Position numbers and translations under genes: made by a program. DNA of 7,830 nt. Source: Burkholderiaceae bacterium (GTDB lineage Bacteria; Pseudomonadota; Gammaproteobacteria; Burkholderiales; Burkholderiaceae_C). The notes below the pieces were generated by a model that saw nothing but the letters and a program-made list of their open reading frames with translations, did no database searches and had not been told where the DNA came from. Below, in pieces: positions 6,779 to 7,830 of the stretch; positions within the stretch are counted from its first letter, which is position 1; the number at the start of each line of letters is the position of its first letter. The DNA lies in assembly GCA_025458585.1 (NCBI GenBank), contig JALOSD010000073.1, positions 1 through 7,830 of the forward strand, given 5' to 3'.

Positions 6779-6800
6779 CGCGCGCCGCCACCGCGTGACG
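6771..6800 (+). repeat. 10-bp direct repeat at the hemF/nadD junction
   Basis: CCGCGTGACG occurs at 6771-6780 and again at 6791-6800, exactly 20 bp apart. The first copy contains the hemF stop as GTGA and the second contains the nadD GTG start, also as GTGA. The copies are identical over 10 bp and then diverge (CGCGCC versus ACCGGC). It may be a trace of a 20-bp insertion or partial tandem duplication, or chance in GC-rich sequence. Confidence 0.6.
6775..6798 (+). other. Seven-codon mini-ORF bridging hemF and nadD
   Basis: GTG at 6775-6777 overlaps the hemF TGA, and the frame reads seven codons (start, T, R, A, A, T, A) to a TGA at 6796-6798, which in turn overlaps the nadD GTG (6795-6797). 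Ribosomes ending hemF could restart here, end, and restart again on nadD. The reading frame is seen directly; whether it is translated is inference. The peptide itself is unlikely to have a function. Confidence 0.3.
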
Positions 6801-7406
6801 ACCGGCCCGACGATCGGTCTGTTCGGCGGCAGCTTCGACCCGCCGCATCTCGGCCACGTCGCACTCGCGCGGCAGGCGCGCGACCAGCTCGCGCTCGACG
6901 AGGTGCGCTGGCTGCCCGCCGGCGAGCCGTGGCAGAAGGCCGGCCGCGTGGTCGCGGCGGCTGCCGACCGCGTCGCGATGGTCGCGCTCGCGATCGCCGG
7001 CGAGCACGGCATGGTGCTCGACGAGCGCGAGACGCGCCGTGCCGGGCCCAGCTACACGATCGACACCGTCGACGACCTGCGTGCCGAATGCCCCGGCGCC
7101 GCGCTGGTCCTCGTCGTCGGCCAGGACCAGTACGCCGGCCTGCCGACCTGGCACCGCTGGCGCGACCTCGTCGACGCGGTGACGCTCGCGGTGGCCGGCC
7201 GCGCCGGCGAGGCGCCGCGGCCCGCGCCCGAACTCGCGGCACGGCCGCACCGCGTCGTCGTGCTCGACCTGCCGCCGGTACCGGTGTCGTCGACCGCAGT
7301 GCGTGCCGCGGCGGCGGCCGGCGCCGACCTGCAAGCGCTGGTCGGCCCGGCGGTCGCCGGCTATATTGCCCGCCGCGGTCTGTACCGCGCCCCATCCCCC
7401 GCCTGA
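6795..7406 (+). CDS. nadD: Nicotinate-nucleotide adenylyltransferase
   Basis: NadD transfers AMP from ATP to nicotinate mononucleotide, giving nicotinate adenine dinucleotide, the step before NAD synthetase. The 203-residue product has the nucleotidyltransferase signature 'GGSFDPPHLGH' (11-21), with H18 and H21 as the HxGH pair, the substrate loop 'LPAGEPWQK' (40-48), 'GPSYTIDT' (84-91), 'GQDQYAGLPTWHRW' (109-122) and the closing 'VSSTAVR' (164-170), equivalent to the usual I-S-S-T-x-I-R. The GTG at 6795 is the only reasonable start: it leaves the standard ten residues before the signature, and no ATG, GTG or TTG occurs in frame just upstream. No Shine-Dalgarno sequence precedes it, so initiation probably depends on ribosomes arriving from hemF, perhaps through the mini-ORF. 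The rsfS gene follows after 11 bp, the common nadD-rsfS pairing. Confidence 0.96.
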   Translation: MTTGPTIGLFGGSFDPPHLGHVALARQARDQLALDEVRWLPAGEPWQKAGRVVAAAADRVAMVALAIAGEHGMVLDERETRRAGPSYTIDTVDDLRAECPGAALVLVVGQDQYAGLPTWHRWRDLVDAVTLAVAGRAGEAPRPAPELAARPHRVVVLDLPPVPVSSTAVRAAAAAGADLQALVGPAVAGYIARRGLYRAPSPA

Positions 7407-7417
7407 CCAGGAGCTGA

Positions 7418-7830
7418 ATGGACATCCGCAAGCTGCAACGCGCCATCGTCGACGGTCTCGAAGACGTCAAGGCCCAGGACATCGTCGTCTTGAACACCGA
7501 GCACCTGTCGCCGCTGTTCGAGCGCGTGATCATCGCGTCGGGCACGAGCAACCGGCAGACCAAGGCGCTCGCCAGCAGCGTGCGCGAATCGGTCAAGGCC
7601 CGCGGCCTGCCGGTGCTGCGCACCGAGGGCGAGGACAACGGCGAGTGGATCATCGTCGACTGCGGCGCCGCCGTCGCGCACATCATGCAGCCGGCGATCC
7701 GCGAGTACTACCACCTCGAGGAGATCTGGGGCGGCAAGCCGGTGCGCGTGAAGCTCGGCGCGCAGGCTGGCGCCGGGTTGCCGAAGGCGAGCGAGGAGCC
7801 GCAGGCGCGCAGCGCGGCGTCATCGTCCGC
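7418..7830 (+). CDS. rsfS: Ribosomal silencing factor RsfS (3' end cut by window edge)
   Basis: RsfS binds large-subunit protein uL14 and blocks joining of the ribosomal subunits, lowering translation when nutrients run short. From the ATG at 7418 the frame is open to the window edge, 137 codons with no stop. The domain covers residues 1 to about 112: 'MDIRKLQRAIVDGLEDVKAQD', 'VIIASGTSNRQTKALA' (37-52) and the family signature from 'GEWIIVDCG' (75-83) through 'AHIMQPAIREYYHLEEIW' (87-104). The strand that usually reads I-D-x-G-D is here V-D-C-G-A. Beyond about 112 there is an Ala/Gly/Ser-rich tail, absent from the 105-residue E. coli protein; its full length cannot be seen. The start has AGGAG (7409-7413) 4 nt upstream, a better site than purD, hemF or nadD have, so it may be translated more independently. 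It lies 11 bp after nadD in the same cluster. Confidence 0.95.
   Translation, partial: MDIRKLQRAIVDGLEDVKAQDIVVLNTEHLSPLFERVIIASGTSNRQTKALASSVRESVKARGLPVLRTEGEDNGEWIIVDCGAAVAHIMQPAIREYYHLEEIWGGKPVRVKLGAQAGAGLPKASEEPQARSAASSS

Noticed and set aside
1..7830. Defence system, CRISPR array, insertion sequence or tRNA gene
   Set aside because: I found no repeat array, transposase, terminal inverted repeats or tRNA-like cloverleaf. The HerA-like ATPase is of the DUF853 housekeeping type and lacks a NurA or Sir2-type partner that would suggest defence.

Overview
The window looks like a chromosomal piece of a GC-rich betaproteobacterium, most likely order Burkholderiales. The grounds are the very high GC with strong G/C preference at third codon positions, and the gene order yebC-purD-hemF-nadD-rsfS, which is a familiar Burkholderiales cluster. 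This placement is inference from gene order and protein motifs; no search was run.

Left part (1-1588): an accessory-looking pair. A regulator gene on the minus strand runs off the left edge and ends, within the window, in a LuxR-type helix-turn-helix. Across a 250-bp spacer a plus-strand gene encodes a small exported protein with a signal peptide and a 'GGTGRF' beta-barrel motif reminiscent of allene-oxide-cyclase/dirigent-like barrels. Their divergent arrangement makes regulation of the second by the first possible but unproven.

Middle left (1589-3727): after a 129-bp convergent junction holding a 10-bp-stem hairpin, two minus-strand genes form a likely operon, transcribed from right to left: a HerA/FtsK-type ATPase of the DUF853 (YjgR) family, then 18 bp on a membrane-anchored or exported DUF1499 protein.

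Right part (3728-7830): a 93-bp divergent spacer separates the ATPase gene from a tightly packed plus-strand cluster with gaps of 7-16 bp: yebC (translation factor), purD (purine synthesis), hemF (aerobic haem synthesis), nadD (NAD synthesis) and rsfS (ribosome silencing, cut by the right edge). The genes share no single pathway; they are cofactor/nucleotide synthesis plus ribosome-related factors and look co-transcribed. The oddest detail is the hemF/nadD junction: a 10-bp direct repeat, two GTGA stop/start overlaps and a 7-codon mini-ORF link the hemF stop to a GTG start of nadD that has no Shine-Dalgarno sequence.

I see no tRNA, rRNA, CRISPR array, insertion sequence or clear novel multi-gene system. 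Many very long open frames overlap real genes in other frames; they result from the GC bias and are not annotated.
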